NCBI RefSeq assembly: GCF_013377785.1
Contig: NZ_JABXWT010000001.1
Location: 372,001 to 436,000, forward strand
DNA from: Ruegeria haliotis
GTDB lineage: Bacteria; Pseudomonadota; Alphaproteobacteria; Rhodobacterales; Rhodobacteraceae
DNA: 64,000 bases
Direction of reading: 5' to 3'
How positions within the stretch are numbered: the stretch's first letter is position 1; every line of letters starts with the position of its first letter. Below, in pieces: positions 18,001-25,399 of this stretch. The notes under the pieces were generated by a model that had not been told where the DNA came from, ran no database searches, and saw only the letters and a list, made by a program, of their open reading frames with translations. A program made the translations under genes and the position numbers.

Positions 18001-18467
18001 TAGCCGACTTCAGCAGCTTCCTTGCGGATCGCATCCATGTCATCGCCCAACACCTCGGTCGCCGGGATCACCGGCACGCCGGCCTTGATGGCTACGCGCC
18101 GCGCGCTGGCCTTGTCGCCAAGCGCACGCATGGTTTCGGCTTTGGGCCCGATGAAGGTGATGCCGTTTTGCACGCAGGCATCCACGAAATCCGGATTTTC
18201 GGACAGCAGGCCATAGCCCGGATGGATCGCGTCTGCGCCGCATTCTTTGGCGACGCGGATGATTTCGTCGATCGACAAATACGCCGCGACCGGGCCCATC
18301 CCTTCGCCAATGCGATAAGCCTCATCCGCTTTGAAGCGATGCAGGCCCAGCTTGTCCTCTTCGGCAAAGATGGCAACGGTGCGTTTACCCATCTCGTTGG
18401 CTGCGCGCATCACGCGAATGGCAATCTCGCCGCGGTTGGCGATCAGGATCTTGTTGAAGTCAGTCAT
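15030..18467 (-). CDS. pyc: Pyruvate carboxylase
   Basis: A single 1145-residue chain carrying all domains of pyruvate carboxylase, which makes oxaloacetate from pyruvate, bicarbonate and ATP (anaplerosis). Order: biotin carboxylase (starts KILIANRGEIAIRVMRA; ATP-grasp glycine loop SWGGGGRGMR; EVNPRVQVEHTVTEE) to about residue 460; carboxyltransferase barrel from about residue 540 (TTMRDGHQSLLATRMR; metal ligands in HFHTHDTAG); the PC tetramerisation region; and a C-terminal biotinyl domain with the biotinylated lysine in IEAMKMETG. The full length and intact motifs indicate an active enzyme. It is monocistronic as far as can be seen. Confidence 0.97.
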   Translation of the reverse strand: MTDFNKILIANRGEIAIRVMRAANEMGKRTVAIFAEEDKLGLHRFKADEAYRIGEGMGPVAAYLSIDEIIRVAKECGADAIHPGYGLLSENPDFVDACVQNGITFIGPKAETMRALGDKASARRVAIKAGVPVIPATEVLGDDMDAIRKEAAEVGYPLMLKASWGGGGRGMRPIESEDELEEKVLEGRREAEAAFGNGEGYLEKMITRARHVEVQILGDKHGEIYHLYERDCSVQRRNQKVVERAPAPYLSDAQRTEICELGRKICAHVNYECAGTVEFLMDMESGKFYFIEVNPRVQVEHTVTEEVTGIDIVQAQILIAEGKTLAEATGAASQADVHLTGHALQTRITTEDPQNNFIPDYGRITAYRSATGMGIRLDGGTAYAGGVITRYYDSLLTKVTAKAQTPQAAISRMDRALREFRIRGVSTNIDFVINLLKHPTFLSNEYTTKFIDTTPDLFTFKRRRDRGTKVLTYIADITVNGHPETKDRPEPRADLKEAKAPAPKAEPQMGTRNLLEQKGPQAVADWMKAQRQLLITDTTMRDGHQSLLATRMRSVDMIKVAPTYAANLPQLFSVECWGGATFDVAYRFLQECPWQRLRDLREAMPNLMTQMLLRGANGVGYTNYPDNVVREFVRQAATGIDVFRVFDSLNWVENMRVAMDAVIENNKICEGTVCYTGDILDPDRAKYDLKYYVGMAKELRDAGAHVLGLKDMAGLLKPASAKILIRALKEEVGLPIHFHTHDTAGIASATILAASEAGVDAVDCAMDSFSGNTSQATLGTVVEALRHTDRDTGLDIKAIREISDYFEGVRGQYAAFESSLQAPASEVYLHEMPGGQFTNLKAQARSLGLEERWHEVAQMYADVNRMFGDIVKVTPSSKVVGDMALMMVSQGLTRAQVEDPATDVAFPDSVVDMMRGNLGQPPGGFPDTIITKVLKDEAPNTERPGKGVDAVDLEATRAELSKELDGKEVDDEDLNGYLMYPKVFLDYMGRHRIYGPVRTLPTRTFFYGMEPGEEIAAEIDPGKTLEIRCQAIGETDEKGEVKVFFELNGQPRVIRVPNRMVTSTTQARPKAEVGNANHVGAPMPGVVATVAVTAGQEVKEGDMLLTIEAMKMETGIHAERDATVKAVHIQPGSQIDAKDLLVELE

Positions 18468-18613
18468 TTTAGGTCCCGGTCTTTTTGGTTTGGCCGTGTT
18501 AATAGGCGGACAATACGGCCACGTACATCTGTAGTTCTGGGTAGAACCGGCATGTTAACGCTCGCAAACGCCGCCCAAGGGCGCTTTTCTTCTACCTTCG
18601 CTGCGTCGCAGCA

Positions 18614-19750
18614 TCAACTGTTTGATTTACCCTGCGGCAACTGAGCAAGTGTTTCGGTGCCCATTTGCCCCATATTCGCCAGCATATCCTGCCTCAGTAC
18701 ATCGATGACATGGGCAGGGCCCTTTGGACCCAACGCCGCCAGACCATACAGAAATGCCCGCCCCAACATGATAAAATCCGCCCCCTTGGTCAGCGCGCGC
18801 AGAATATCCAGCCCGCTTTCGACACCTCCATCGAAAATCAACGGCAGATCGGACGCATCGCGAATGGCTGGCAGTACATCAATACTGGCCGGAGCGGCGT
18901 CGAACTGACGACCCCCGTGATTCGAGACCCAAAGTGCGTCTGCACCCGCTCGTTGTAATCGGTCGACATCTTCGGGGCGTAGAACCCCCTTGACGATAAA
19001 CGCCCCATCCCAGTGATCGCGCAACCATTTGACGTAATCCATATCCGGAGAGGTGCGCAGCAGATATCCGATATGCGCCGTCGGCGGCAGGTTAAGCGTA
19101 TTGCCGATGTACTTATCCAGAGTGCGCATATGCGGCACACCGTGGCGCAGCATCCCCATGGCCCACTTTGGCCTGAGCGCGATCTGCGTCAACAAGCGAG
19201 GCGTCAGTCGGGGCGGATGCGTCAGCCCGGACCGGGTTTGCCGCTCGCGTCGGGACGCGACAGGAACATCCGCAGTCAGAACCAGTGTCCGGAACCCGGC
19301 GTTTCGCGCGCGGCTCAGCAGATCCGCGCGAATTTCAGGATCTCTCGGAGGATAAAGTTGAAACCAGCCGTTGTGTCCCAGATCCGGGGCCAGATCTTCG
19401 GGGCATTGGCTGGCAACGGTGGACAATGTGTAAGGAACGCCGACCTCAGCAGCGGCACGCGCCAGAATACCTTCGGCATCTGGCCAGACCAGCCCGGACA
19501 TGCCGATCGGGGCAATGCCAAATGGCACCGGATAATCCTGCCCCAGAAATTTCGTGCCGGTGTTGAAATCCAACTCACCGTGCAGGATCGAAGGGCACAT
19601 CTGCACCTGATCCAGGGCGTCTCGGTTTCGCCGCAACGCTGTTTCCGTCCCGGTTCCACTGTCCACATATTCCCAGACAAAATGCGGCAACCGGCGTTGC
19701 GCGCGGCGTTTCAGGTCCGGGATACCGGGATATACGCTGTGAAGGTCCAT
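18614..19750 (-). CDS. lldD: FMN-dependent alpha-hydroxy acid dehydrogenase, L-lactate dehydrogenase-like
   Basis: A 378-residue (beta/alpha)8 flavoenzyme predicted to oxidise L-lactate or a related 2-hydroxy acid. It has the PIGMSGLVWPDAEG segment, SQCPEDLAP, the FMN-binding FIVKGV, the catalytic histidine in WVSNHGGRQFD, and FDGGVESGLDIL with the LGRAFLYGLAALG phosphate site. It lies downstream of pyruvate carboxylase on the same strand; lactate oxidation would feed pyruvate to that enzyme. The symbol is by family; glycolate or mandelate as substrate cannot be excluded. Confidence 0.85.
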   Translation of the reverse strand: MDLHSVYPGIPDLKRRAQRRLPHFVWEYVDSGTGTETALRRNRDALDQVQMCPSILHGELDFNTGTKFLGQDYPVPFGIAPIGMSGLVWPDAEGILARAAAEVGVPYTLSTVASQCPEDLAPDLGHNGWFQLYPPRDPEIRADLLSRARNAGFRTLVLTADVPVASRRERQTRSGLTHPPRLTPRLLTQIALRPKWAMGMLRHGVPHMRTLDKYIGNTLNLPPTAHIGYLLRTSPDMDYVKWLRDHWDGAFIVKGVLRPEDVDRLQRAGADALWVSNHGGRQFDAAPASIDVLPAIRDASDLPLIFDGGVESGLDILRALTKGADFIMLGRAFLYGLAALGPKGPAHVIDVLRQDMLANMGQMGTETLAQLPQGKSNS

Positions 19751-19789
19751 GCGGATTGATCCAACCTGCCACGCGATTCGGCAAGGATT

Positions 19790-21589
19790 TCAGGCGGCAC
19801 TCGCCGGTGGCGATGATTTTTGCGTCTCCCTCTGCTGCCCCTGCACGGGCAGGGGGGCTGCGATGTTACCGGGTGCCCCGCAGGCAACCTGCACTTGATT
19901 GCGCCCTTTGTCCTTGGCTGCATACAGCGCATCATCCGCCGCGCGCATCAGATCCTGCGGCATGGTCCCATGCGCCGGATAATGCGCAACCCCGACCGAA
20001 ATCGTGATGCGGGGCAGGGACTTTTCGCCATATCGTACAGAGACGGCCTCGACTGCCTGCCGCAACTTTTCGGCGCGCGTCATGGCGTCTTCTGGTGTAT
20101 TGTCCGGCAGAATTAGGGTGAATTCCTCACCCCCGGTGCGGCAGGCAACCTCGTCGCGGTCACACCCCTGCTCCAGCGCCGCACCAACCGCCCGCAGAAC
20201 CATATCGCCAGCGTCATGCCCGTGAGTGTCATTGAACTTTTTGAAATGGTCCACATCCACTGCAATCAGGCTTAGTGGCGCGCCTGTCTGCTGGCTGCGG
20301 TTGATACTTTTGCGCAGCGTTTCCGTCATGTGGCGGCGGTTGAATAGCCCGGTCAACGGATCACGAACCGACTGATCATGCAGTTGATCGCGCATCCGTA
20401 CATTTGCGATGGCCATGCTGATCTGTTCCGCACAGAGCTGTGCCAATTTCTTACTGGCGTGGAAACATTCTTCCCGATCCTCGAGTGCGCGCAGATGCAG
20501 CAGGCCTACCGTTTCACCATGCGCCAGAATGGGGAAGCAAAAATAGGGGCGTCCGTCGTGCGGTTCGGCATGCTCGCAAACAAAGTCGATCTCGGAGGCG
20601 CCGAATTCGTATGTTCGACCCCGGCGCAGACCCCAGCAACCTTCGGGATGAATATGCGCCTTGTGTGTGCCGCCATTCCAACTGGCGCAGCCATCCAGCA
20701 CGTCGCGGGAATTGGAATAGACGTACACGCTGCCCTCGGCCTCGGGCAGGATATGGGTCATGAAGCGCGACACCATGTCAAACAGCTCATCCAACGAACG
20801 GCTGGATTGCAGCCACTCGTTCAACTCGCCCAGCAGCCGTACCTCGCGTGCCAACCGCAACTGATCGTCCATCAGCTCACGCTCTTTCTCGGCCCGGGCG
20901 CGCAGCACGCGGACCTGTTGGAGGTTGGTTCGGTAGAGCACCACAATCACCGCGGTCAGCGCCAGCAAGGCGATACTGCACAGGACAAAAAGGGACAGCC
21001 GAACGCGCGTAATGAACAGGTTCCGCACCTGCGTTATGTCAGAATAGAATTCGATCGCCCCCAGGAAACGCCCGTCTTTGATGGCAGGTGTATAGATTTC
21101 TGCCACATGACGCGTTGAAGGGGCCGATGCGTCAAGCTTGTCGGTGTCAAAGAAATCAACCTCGGCTATGGGCTTTTCTTCATGGTTGTAAAGGATGTTT
21201 CCCATCGCGACGGTGGCGATGAAATCGGTTTTGTTGGTCACCGAGCCTATTTCTGCGGCGCGCGTTGACCAAATCACCTGACCTGTATCATCGAACAACT
21301 TGAACCGGTAAATGTCGGACGTTGCCGGCAGCAGTTCCAGAAACTCCTGATCATGTTCCCCAATGACACCGGTTCGAAATGTGACGTCAACATTTTCAAG
21401 ATGAGACATGACTTGCGTGTTCAGTTGCGCTGCCTGATGGCGCAGGTCGGATTCCAGCATCTTGTCCACCACGGGTGCGGGAACCGCATAGATGCCCCAA
21501 CCCGCAATCCCGGTCAGCAAGATCAGAATCAGAGTAATGCCCATCAGTTTCAGCCTTGGGGTCCGCCCCGGCCGGTCATTTTCTTGCAT
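19790..21589 (-). CDS. Membrane-bound diguanylate cyclase (periplasmic sensor-GAF-GGDEF)
   Basis: Predicted to make cyclic di-GMP from two GTP. Order: short cytoplasmic tail; transmembrane helix (LMGITLILILLTGIAGWGIY); a periplasmic sensor of roughly 150 residues; a second helix (LSLFVLCSIALLALTAVIVVL); a coiled-coil linker; a GAF-like domain; and a C-terminal GGDEF domain. The active site reads CRTGGEEFTLI, an intact GGEEF form. The RxxD inhibitory site usually five residues before it is not seen (CDRDE instead), so product inhibition at this site may be absent. The ATG at 21589 follows GGGAG; in-frame starts at 21622 and 21631 are possible. Confidence 0.88.
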   Translation of the reverse strand: MQENDRPGRTPRLKLMGITLILILLTGIAGWGIYAVPAPVVDKMLESDLRHQAAQLNTQVMSHLENVDVTFRTGVIGEHDQEFLELLPATSDIYRFKLFDDTGQVIWSTRAAEIGSVTNKTDFIATVAMGNILYNHEEKPIAEVDFFDTDKLDASAPSTRHVAEIYTPAIKDGRFLGAIEFYSDITQVRNLFITRVRLSLFVLCSIALLALTAVIVVLYRTNLQQVRVLRARAEKERELMDDQLRLAREVRLLGELNEWLQSSRSLDELFDMVSRFMTHILPEAEGSVYVYSNSRDVLDGCASWNGGTHKAHIHPEGCWGLRRGRTYEFGASEIDFVCEHAEPHDGRPYFCFPILAHGETVGLLHLRALEDREECFHASKKLAQLCAEQISMAIANVRMRDQLHDQSVRDPLTGLFNRRHMTETLRKSINRSQQTGAPLSLIAVDVDHFKKFNDTHGHDAGDMVLRAVGAALEQGCDRDEVACRTGGEEFTLILPDNTPEDAMTRAEKLRQAVEAVSVRYGEKSLPRITISVGVAHYPAHGTMPQDLMRAADDALYAAKDKGRNQVQVACGAPGNIAAPLPVQGQQRETQKSSPPASAA

Positions 21590-21771
21590 ATCCTGGCGCT
21601 CCCACATCGGTGGATCAAGCATCCCGGCCAATGTTTGACAGAGGGTTAACGCGCCTCTCTAGCCAAACCGGTTCTTGTTTAGAATTGAAGAGAAAGAATT
21701 TCTAAAAAACCGTGTGAACAAGCCGTGAACAAACCCTTTCCCTCGACGCGCATCCAGCGTAGTTTGAAATC

Positions 21772-24318
21772 ATGAGCAGTTTTGACGAAATGGACGCCTT
21801 CGAAGGCGCATCACTGTCGGCGCGCGCAATGGCGGCGCGATCAATGCAGTATCTGGATGAGCTGAACCCGGCGCAGCGCGAGGCAGTCGAGCATCTCGAC
21901 GGTCCGGTTCTGATGCTGGCGGGGGCAGGCACAGGTAAAACCAAGGCGCTGACAGCCAGAATTGCGCATCTGCTGAACACCGGGCGCGCGCGCCCGAACG
22001 AGATTCTGTCGGTGACTTTCACCAACAAGGCCGCGCGCGAGATGAAAACACGCGTGGGTCGCTTGCTGGGCCAGCCCGCCGAGGGGATGCCGTGGCTGGG
22101 CACGTTTCACTCGATCTGTGTCAAGCTGCTGCGGCGGCATGCCGAACTGGTGAACCTGAAGTCGAACTTCACCATTCTAGACAGCGACGATCAACTGCGC
22201 CTGCTCAAGCAACTGGTGCAAGCCGCCAATATCGACGACAAACGCTGGCCTGCCCGCATGCTGGCAGGTGTCATCGATGACTGGAAGAACCGCGCCCTGA
22301 CACCAGACAAAGTGCCAGCGGCGGATGCCGGGGCCTATAACAACAAAGGTGTCGAGCTTTACGCTCAGTACCAGACTCGTCTGCGCGAGCTGAACACGGT
22401 GGATTTCGGTGATCTGCTGCTGCACATGGTGACGATCTTCCAGACCCATCAGGATGTTCTGGAACAGTATCAACGCTGGTTCCGCTATATCCTAGTGGAC
22501 GAATATCAGGACACCAACGTCGCCCAGTATCTGTGGCTGCGTCTGCTGGCCGGGGCGCACAAGAATGTCTGCTGCGTTGGTGATGACGACCAGTCGATCT
22601 ATGGCTGGCGCGGGGCCGAAGTGGGCAATATTCTGCGGTTCGAGAAGGATTTTCCCGGTGCGTTTGTGGTGCGGTTGGAGCAGAACTACCGCTCGACCCC
22701 GCATATTCTGGCGGCTGCGTCCAATGTCATTCGGGGTAACGAGAACCGGTTGGGGAAGGAGCTGTGGACCGACGCTGAGGGCGGGCACAAGGTCAAACTG
22801 ATCGGTCACTGGGACGGCGAGGAAGAGGCGCGTTGGATCGGCGAAGAGATCGACGCGCTCGTATCAGGCACCTCCAGACTCGCACATGGAAGAAAAAATG
22901 TCCGTTCGGTTTCGTCCGAGCAAGAATCTGAAAGACGTTCAAAGAGTGAGTATAACGCTCTCAAACAGCTTAACCTTCAAGAAAACCTTGGAACCAGTAA
23001 CCTCCCTGAAGATCAAAAAGAAGAAATCCGAAACAAGTTTGAGTTAGACGAAATCGCCATCCTCGTGCGCGCCAGCCACCAGATGCGTGCCTTCGAGGAT
23101 CGCTTTTTAACCATTGGTCTGCCTTACAAGGTGATCGGCGGGCCGCGATTCTATGAACGGATGGAGATCCGCGATGCCATGGCCTATTTCCGGCTGGTGG
23201 TCAGCCCCGAGGATGATCTGGCCTTCGAGCGGATCGTGAACACACCCAAGCGTGGCCTCGGCGATAAGGCGCAGCAGACGATTCAGATGACTGCGCGGGA
23301 AAATGGCGTGTCTCTGGTCGATGGTGCGCGGATCGTGGTGGAACAGGGGCTGATTAAAGGCAAGGGCGGTGCGGCCCTGCGGCAGCTGATCGAGGGGCTG
23401 GCGCGCTGGAACGCGATGACACGCGGGCCGAGGATCGAGGTCGAAGATGACTCGGTGATCGACGATGGCGCAGCGCCAATGCGCTTTGGCGCGCCCGAGC
23501 ACACGCATATCGAACTGGCCCAGATCATCCTTGACGAATCCGGTTATACGACTCACTGGCAGAACGACAAAACACCCGAAGCGCCGGGTCGATTGGAAAA
23601 CCTCAAGGAACTGGTCAACCAACTGGACAATTTCGAGAACCTGCAAGGGTTTCTGGAACATGTCAGTCTGGTCATGGACAATGAAAAGGAATCGGACGGG
23701 GCCAAGGTCTCGATCATGACCCTGCACGCGGCCAAAGGGTTGGAGTTTCCGGCCATCTTCCTGCCGGGGTGGGAGGACGGGTTGTTTCCCTCGCAGCGGT
23801 CCATGGACGAATCGGGGATCAAGGGCCTCGAAGAGGAGCGTCGGCTGGCCTATGTTGGCATCACCCGCGCTGAAGAGGTTTGCACCATCTCGTTCGCCGC
23901 CAACCGACGGGTGTTCGGGCAATGGCAGAACTCGATGCCGTCGCGGTTCATTGACGAATTGCCAGAGGATCATGTCGAGGTACTGACGCCTCCGGGTCTT
24001 TACGGCGGTGGTCAGACCAGTGCCGGAATCGAAACCCGTGCGGCCGAAGCGAATGTCTACAACTCGCCGGGCTGGAGGCGGCTGCAGGCGCGGCAGGGGC
24101 AGTATGGCATGTCGCAACCAAAAGAGACCCGCAATACGGTGATCGACGCGACTGCACTTGCCAGTTTCACGCTGGGCGAGCGCGTGTTTCATCAGAAATT
24201 CGGCTATGGCGGTGTAATCGGTATCGAGGGCGACAAGGTCGAGGTTGATTTCGACAAAGCAGGCACCAAGAAAGTTGTGGCCCGCTTCCTGTCTGCAAAG
24301 GACGACGTGCCGTTTTAA
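21772..24318 (+). CDS. uvrD: UvrD/PcrA superfamily 1A DNA helicase
   Basis: An 848-residue 3'-5' helicase for repair and replication-fork maintenance. Walker A is GAGTGKTKALTARIA, Walker B VDEYQDTN, motif III GDDDQSIYGWRGA, motif IV LEQNYRST, motif V VSIMTLHAAKGLEFPAIFLPG and motif VI RRLAYVGITRAEE; all are intact. The C-terminal segment (GERVFHQKFGYGGVIGIEGDKVEVDFD) is the tudor-like PcrA tail that contacts RNA polymerase in other species. Residues about 367-427 are an extra polar segment of atypical composition (see the separate entry). It diverges from the diguanylate cyclase gene and ends before a terminator. Confidence 0.95.
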   Translation: MSSFDEMDAFEGASLSARAMAARSMQYLDELNPAQREAVEHLDGPVLMLAGAGTGKTKALTARIAHLLNTGRARPNEILSVTFTNKAAREMKTRVGRLLGQPAEGMPWLGTFHSICVKLLRRHAELVNLKSNFTILDSDDQLRLLKQLVQAANIDDKRWPARMLAGVIDDWKNRALTPDKVPAADAGAYNNKGVELYAQYQTRLRELNTVDFGDLLLHMVTIFQTHQDVLEQYQRWFRYILVDEYQDTNVAQYLWLRLLAGAHKNVCCVGDDDQSIYGWRGAEVGNILRFEKDFPGAFVVRLEQNYRSTPHILAAASNVIRGNENRLGKELWTDAEGGHKVKLIGHWDGEEEARWIGEEIDALVSGTSRLAHGRKNVRSVSSEQESERRSKSEYNALKQLNLQENLGTSNLPEDQKEEIRNKFELDEIAILVRASHQMRAFEDRFLTIGLPYKVIGGPRFYERMEIRDAMAYFRLVVSPEDDLAFERIVNTPKRGLGDKAQQTIQMTARENGVSLVDGARIVVEQGLIKGKGGAALRQLIEGLARWNAMTRGPRIEVEDDSVIDDGAAPMRFGAPEHTHIELAQIILDESGYTTHWQNDKTPEAPGRLENLKELVNQLDNFENLQGFLEHVSLVMDNEKESDGAKVSIMTLHAAKGLEFPAIFLPGWEDGLFPSQRSMDESGIKGLEEERRLAYVGITRAEEVCTISFAANRRVFGQWQNSMPSRFIDELPEDHVEVLTPPGLYGGGQTSAGIETRAAEANVYNSPGWRRLQARQGQYGMSQPKETRNTVIDATALASFTLGERVFHQKFGYGGVIGIEGDKVEVDFDKAGTKKVVARFLSAKDDVPF
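22873..23052 (+). other. AT-rich in-frame insertion within uvrD
   Basis: By hand count this 180-base stretch is about 42% GC, in a gene that is clearly GC-rich on either side. It encodes a charged, Ser/Glu/Lys/Asn-rich segment (for example SSEQESERRSKSEYNAL, then NLPEDQKEEIRNKF). It sits between EEARWIGEEIDAL and DEIAILVRASHQMRAFEDRF, which are normally joined by a short loop. The frame stays open. No terminal inverted repeats or target duplication could be recognised. Confidence 0.7.
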
Positions 24319-24320
24319 CC

Positions 24321-24344
24321 AAAAGGAATGTGCCTGACGGCACA
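24321..24344 (-). terminator. Intrinsic terminator for the minus-strand cuckoo RNA transcript
   Basis: On the minus strand a 6-bp stem TGTGCC/GGCACA with a four-base loop is followed by TTCCTTTT. It lies beyond the last CCUCCUCCC hairpin and just past the end of uvrD on the opposite strand. Confidence 0.6.
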
Positions 24345-24362
24345 TGCTCGATTTTTCTGATG

Positions 24363-24392
24363 GGCGCCCGGTTCCGACCGTGGCGCCTTTTT
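24363..24392 (+). terminator. Intrinsic terminator for uvrD
   Basis: GGCGCC-CGG pairs with CCG-T-GGCGCC and is followed by TTTTT on the plus strand, 45 bases after the uvrD stop. On the minus strand no T run follows, so its direction is that of uvrD. Confidence 0.75.
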
Positions 24393-24411
24393 CATGTCTG
24401 AGGAAATGAAA

Positions 24412-24486
24412 AACGGCGGTTCCCAGGGAGGAGGGAAACCGCCGTTCTTTGCAACATCAGAGCAGGGAGGAGGAGAGCCCTGATGT
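24412..24486 (-). ncRNA. Cuckoo-type (CcsR-like) small RNA, unit 3
   Basis: Two adjacent hairpins on the minus strand. The first (24454-24486) has a 10-bp stem that includes one G-U pair only if read on the minus strand. The second (24412-24446) has a 10-bp GC-rich stem extended by three pairs past a bulge. Both loops carry the exact nonamer CCTCCTCCC, an anti-Shine-Dalgarno-like sequence. In Rhodobacter, homologous RNAs lie behind a DUF1127 gene, are induced by stress sigma factors and affect C1 metabolism and growth. Here the DUF1127 gene lies upstream on the same strand. The terminator follows at 24321-24344. Confidence 0.8.
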
Positions 24487-24492
24487 ATCTGA

Positions 24493-24511
24493 ACCCGGGT
24501 TTGAGCCCGGT
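24493..24511 (-). other. Spacer hairpin between cuckoo RNA units 2 and 3
   Basis: ACCGGGC/CCCGGGT forms a short stem with one bulge and a 5-base loop, without the CCTCCTCCC motif. It may be a processing or partial termination site. Confidence 0.4.
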
Positions 24512-24521
24512 ATGAGGAAGA

Positions 24522-24598
24522 CGCGGCGACGTCAGGGAGGAGGAAGGCGTCGCCGCGCGCTTTCAACATCAGGGCAGGGAGGAGGAGAGCCCCGATGT
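24522..24598 (-). ncRNA. Cuckoo-type (CcsR-like) small RNA, unit 2
   Basis: Two hairpins: 24566-24598 (10 bp, with a G-U pair on the minus strand that would be an A-C mismatch on the plus strand) and 24522-24557 (perfect 10-bp stem CGCGGCGACG/CGTCGCCGCG). Each loop displays CCTCCTCCC (24577-24585 and 24535-24543 in plus coordinates). Stem sequences differ from units 1 and 3 while the loop nonamer is invariant, the pattern expected when the exposed loop is the functional part. Confidence 0.8.
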
Positions 24599-24606
24599 AT
24601 CGGCTT

Positions 24607-24623
24607 CCGGCGTTCGAGGCCGG
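24607..24623 (-). other. Spacer hairpin between cuckoo RNA units 1 and 2
   Basis: A 5-bp stem CCGGC/GCCGG with a 7-base loop. It has the same CCGG-based design as the hairpin at 24493-24511, so it recurs once per unit boundary. Confidence 0.4.
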
Positions 24624-24631
24624 TATAGGGT

Positions 24632-24701
24632 GCGGCAGCATCAGGGAGGAGGAGAGATGCTGCCGCTGATTACAGACCCTAAAGGGAGGAGGAAGGGCCT
24701 G
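24632..24701 (-). ncRNA. Cuckoo-type (CcsR-like) small RNA, unit 1
   Basis: The promoter-proximal pair. Hairpin 24673-24701 has an 8-bp stem whose fourth pair is G-U only on the minus strand. Hairpin 24632-24666 has an 11-bp perfect stem. Both loops contain CCTCCTCCC (24684-24692 and 24644-24652 in plus coordinates). The first hairpin begins 22 bases after the stop of the DUF1127 gene, so the RNA is probably processed from a common transcript with it. Confidence 0.8.
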
Positions 24702-24723
24702 ATCTCGGTTGTTTGTTGTGCGC

Positions 24724-24948
24724 TTAGCGCGCCGTGTGATCCTCGGCGGCCTGCAGGGCCACCCGGCGGATCATCGAACGGTGCAGGCCCAGATCGGCCA
24801 GCTCGCGGTTCGAAAGGGTCGACAGTTCGTTGACCGTCTGACGGTACATGCGATAGCGATCAAAACGTGCTTTTGCTGCTTCGATCAGCGTGCTCAGTCC
24901 GCCTGCGTGTGCGCTTTTTAGCGCGGAAGAGTTGGTTGCCACTGCCAT
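24724..24948 (-). CDS. ccaF1: DUF1127 small protein, CcaF1-like
   Basis: A 74-residue, arginine-rich protein. Its C-terminal half is a DUF1127 domain (YRQTVNELSTLSNRELADLG, then LHRSMIRRVA). In Rhodobacter sphaeroides the DUF1127 protein encoded just ahead of the cuckoo RNAs (CcaF1) is an RNA-binding protein that influences sRNA maturation. The synteny here is the same: DUF1127 gene, then CCUCCUCCC hairpins on the same strand. The ATG at 24948 was chosen from the conserved start of the family; an in-frame upstream start at 25032 is less likely. Regulation by RpoH-type sigma factors is expected from the homologue, but no convincing promoter was identified. Confidence 0.85.
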   Translation of the reverse strand: MAVATNSSALKSAHAGGLSTLIEAAKARFDRYRMYRQTVNELSTLSNRELADLGLHRSMIRRVALQAAEDHTAR

Positions 24949-25277
24949 GTGAATAACCCGATATCCGTTGTTCTTGCCGATGTGTTCCGGCGTTTGCTTG
25001 AGATTGAAAATAGGTGAATGCTGCGATTGCACAATGGGTCACGTGATCAATGCTGCTATGCGGCAAATGCATAGATATCAGATTGTTGCATGCGCGAATG
25101 TGAATTGATCTTAAAAACAAGAGCTGGAACCGCGCCTATTGCTGGCGCTGCCCTAAGGTCAGTTTCGCTGGTATAATCTGGTGCCTGATGTTTGTGCGCT
25201 GTGCGCTAAGATTTGAGCAATGCGAAAGCCTAATAATTTGGCAGTGGCCGCCATCAGGGTTTGAAGAGCGGGTAACA

Positions 25278-25292
25278 TGGGAAACCATGGGG
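25278..25292 (+). promoter_or_regulatory. Possible upstream MraZ-type half operator (two TGGGN repeats)
   Basis: TGGGA at 25278 and TGGGG at 25288 are exactly 10 bases apart, like the repeats of the main operator about 120 bases downstream. A third repeat is not present. Between the two operators lies ordinary sequence, with a weak hairpin near 25350-25376. Confidence 0.35.
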
Positions 25293-25399
25293 CTGCGTCA
25301 TAGAGACTGCTTTGAGTTGATCCGGCCTGCGTGATTCGTCCTGATTTACCGGCTCTTCGCCGATGTTTTGGCGCATTTTTAACTCAGGTGGAAAATTAT

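Noticed and set aside
17442-18644. 400-codon open frame opposite pyruvate carboxylase
   Set aside because: Shadow of a GC-rich gene; the minus-strand protein has full-length, intact family motifs.
22873-23052. Insertion sequence or mobile element inside uvrD
   Set aside because: No inverted repeats, target duplication or transposase frame is visible and the reading frame is intact; kept only as an atypical coding insertion.
23107-24345. 412-codon open frame opposite the uvrD C-terminal half
   Set aside because: Antisense shadow; covers the helicase motifs V and VI of the real gene.
24426-24692. Six GGGAGGAGG repeats that look like a CRISPR-like or tandem Shine-Dalgarno array on the plus strand
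   Set aside because: Spacing is irregular, each copy is the loop of a hairpin, and G-U pairs support minus-strand RNA. No short coding frames follow the copies.
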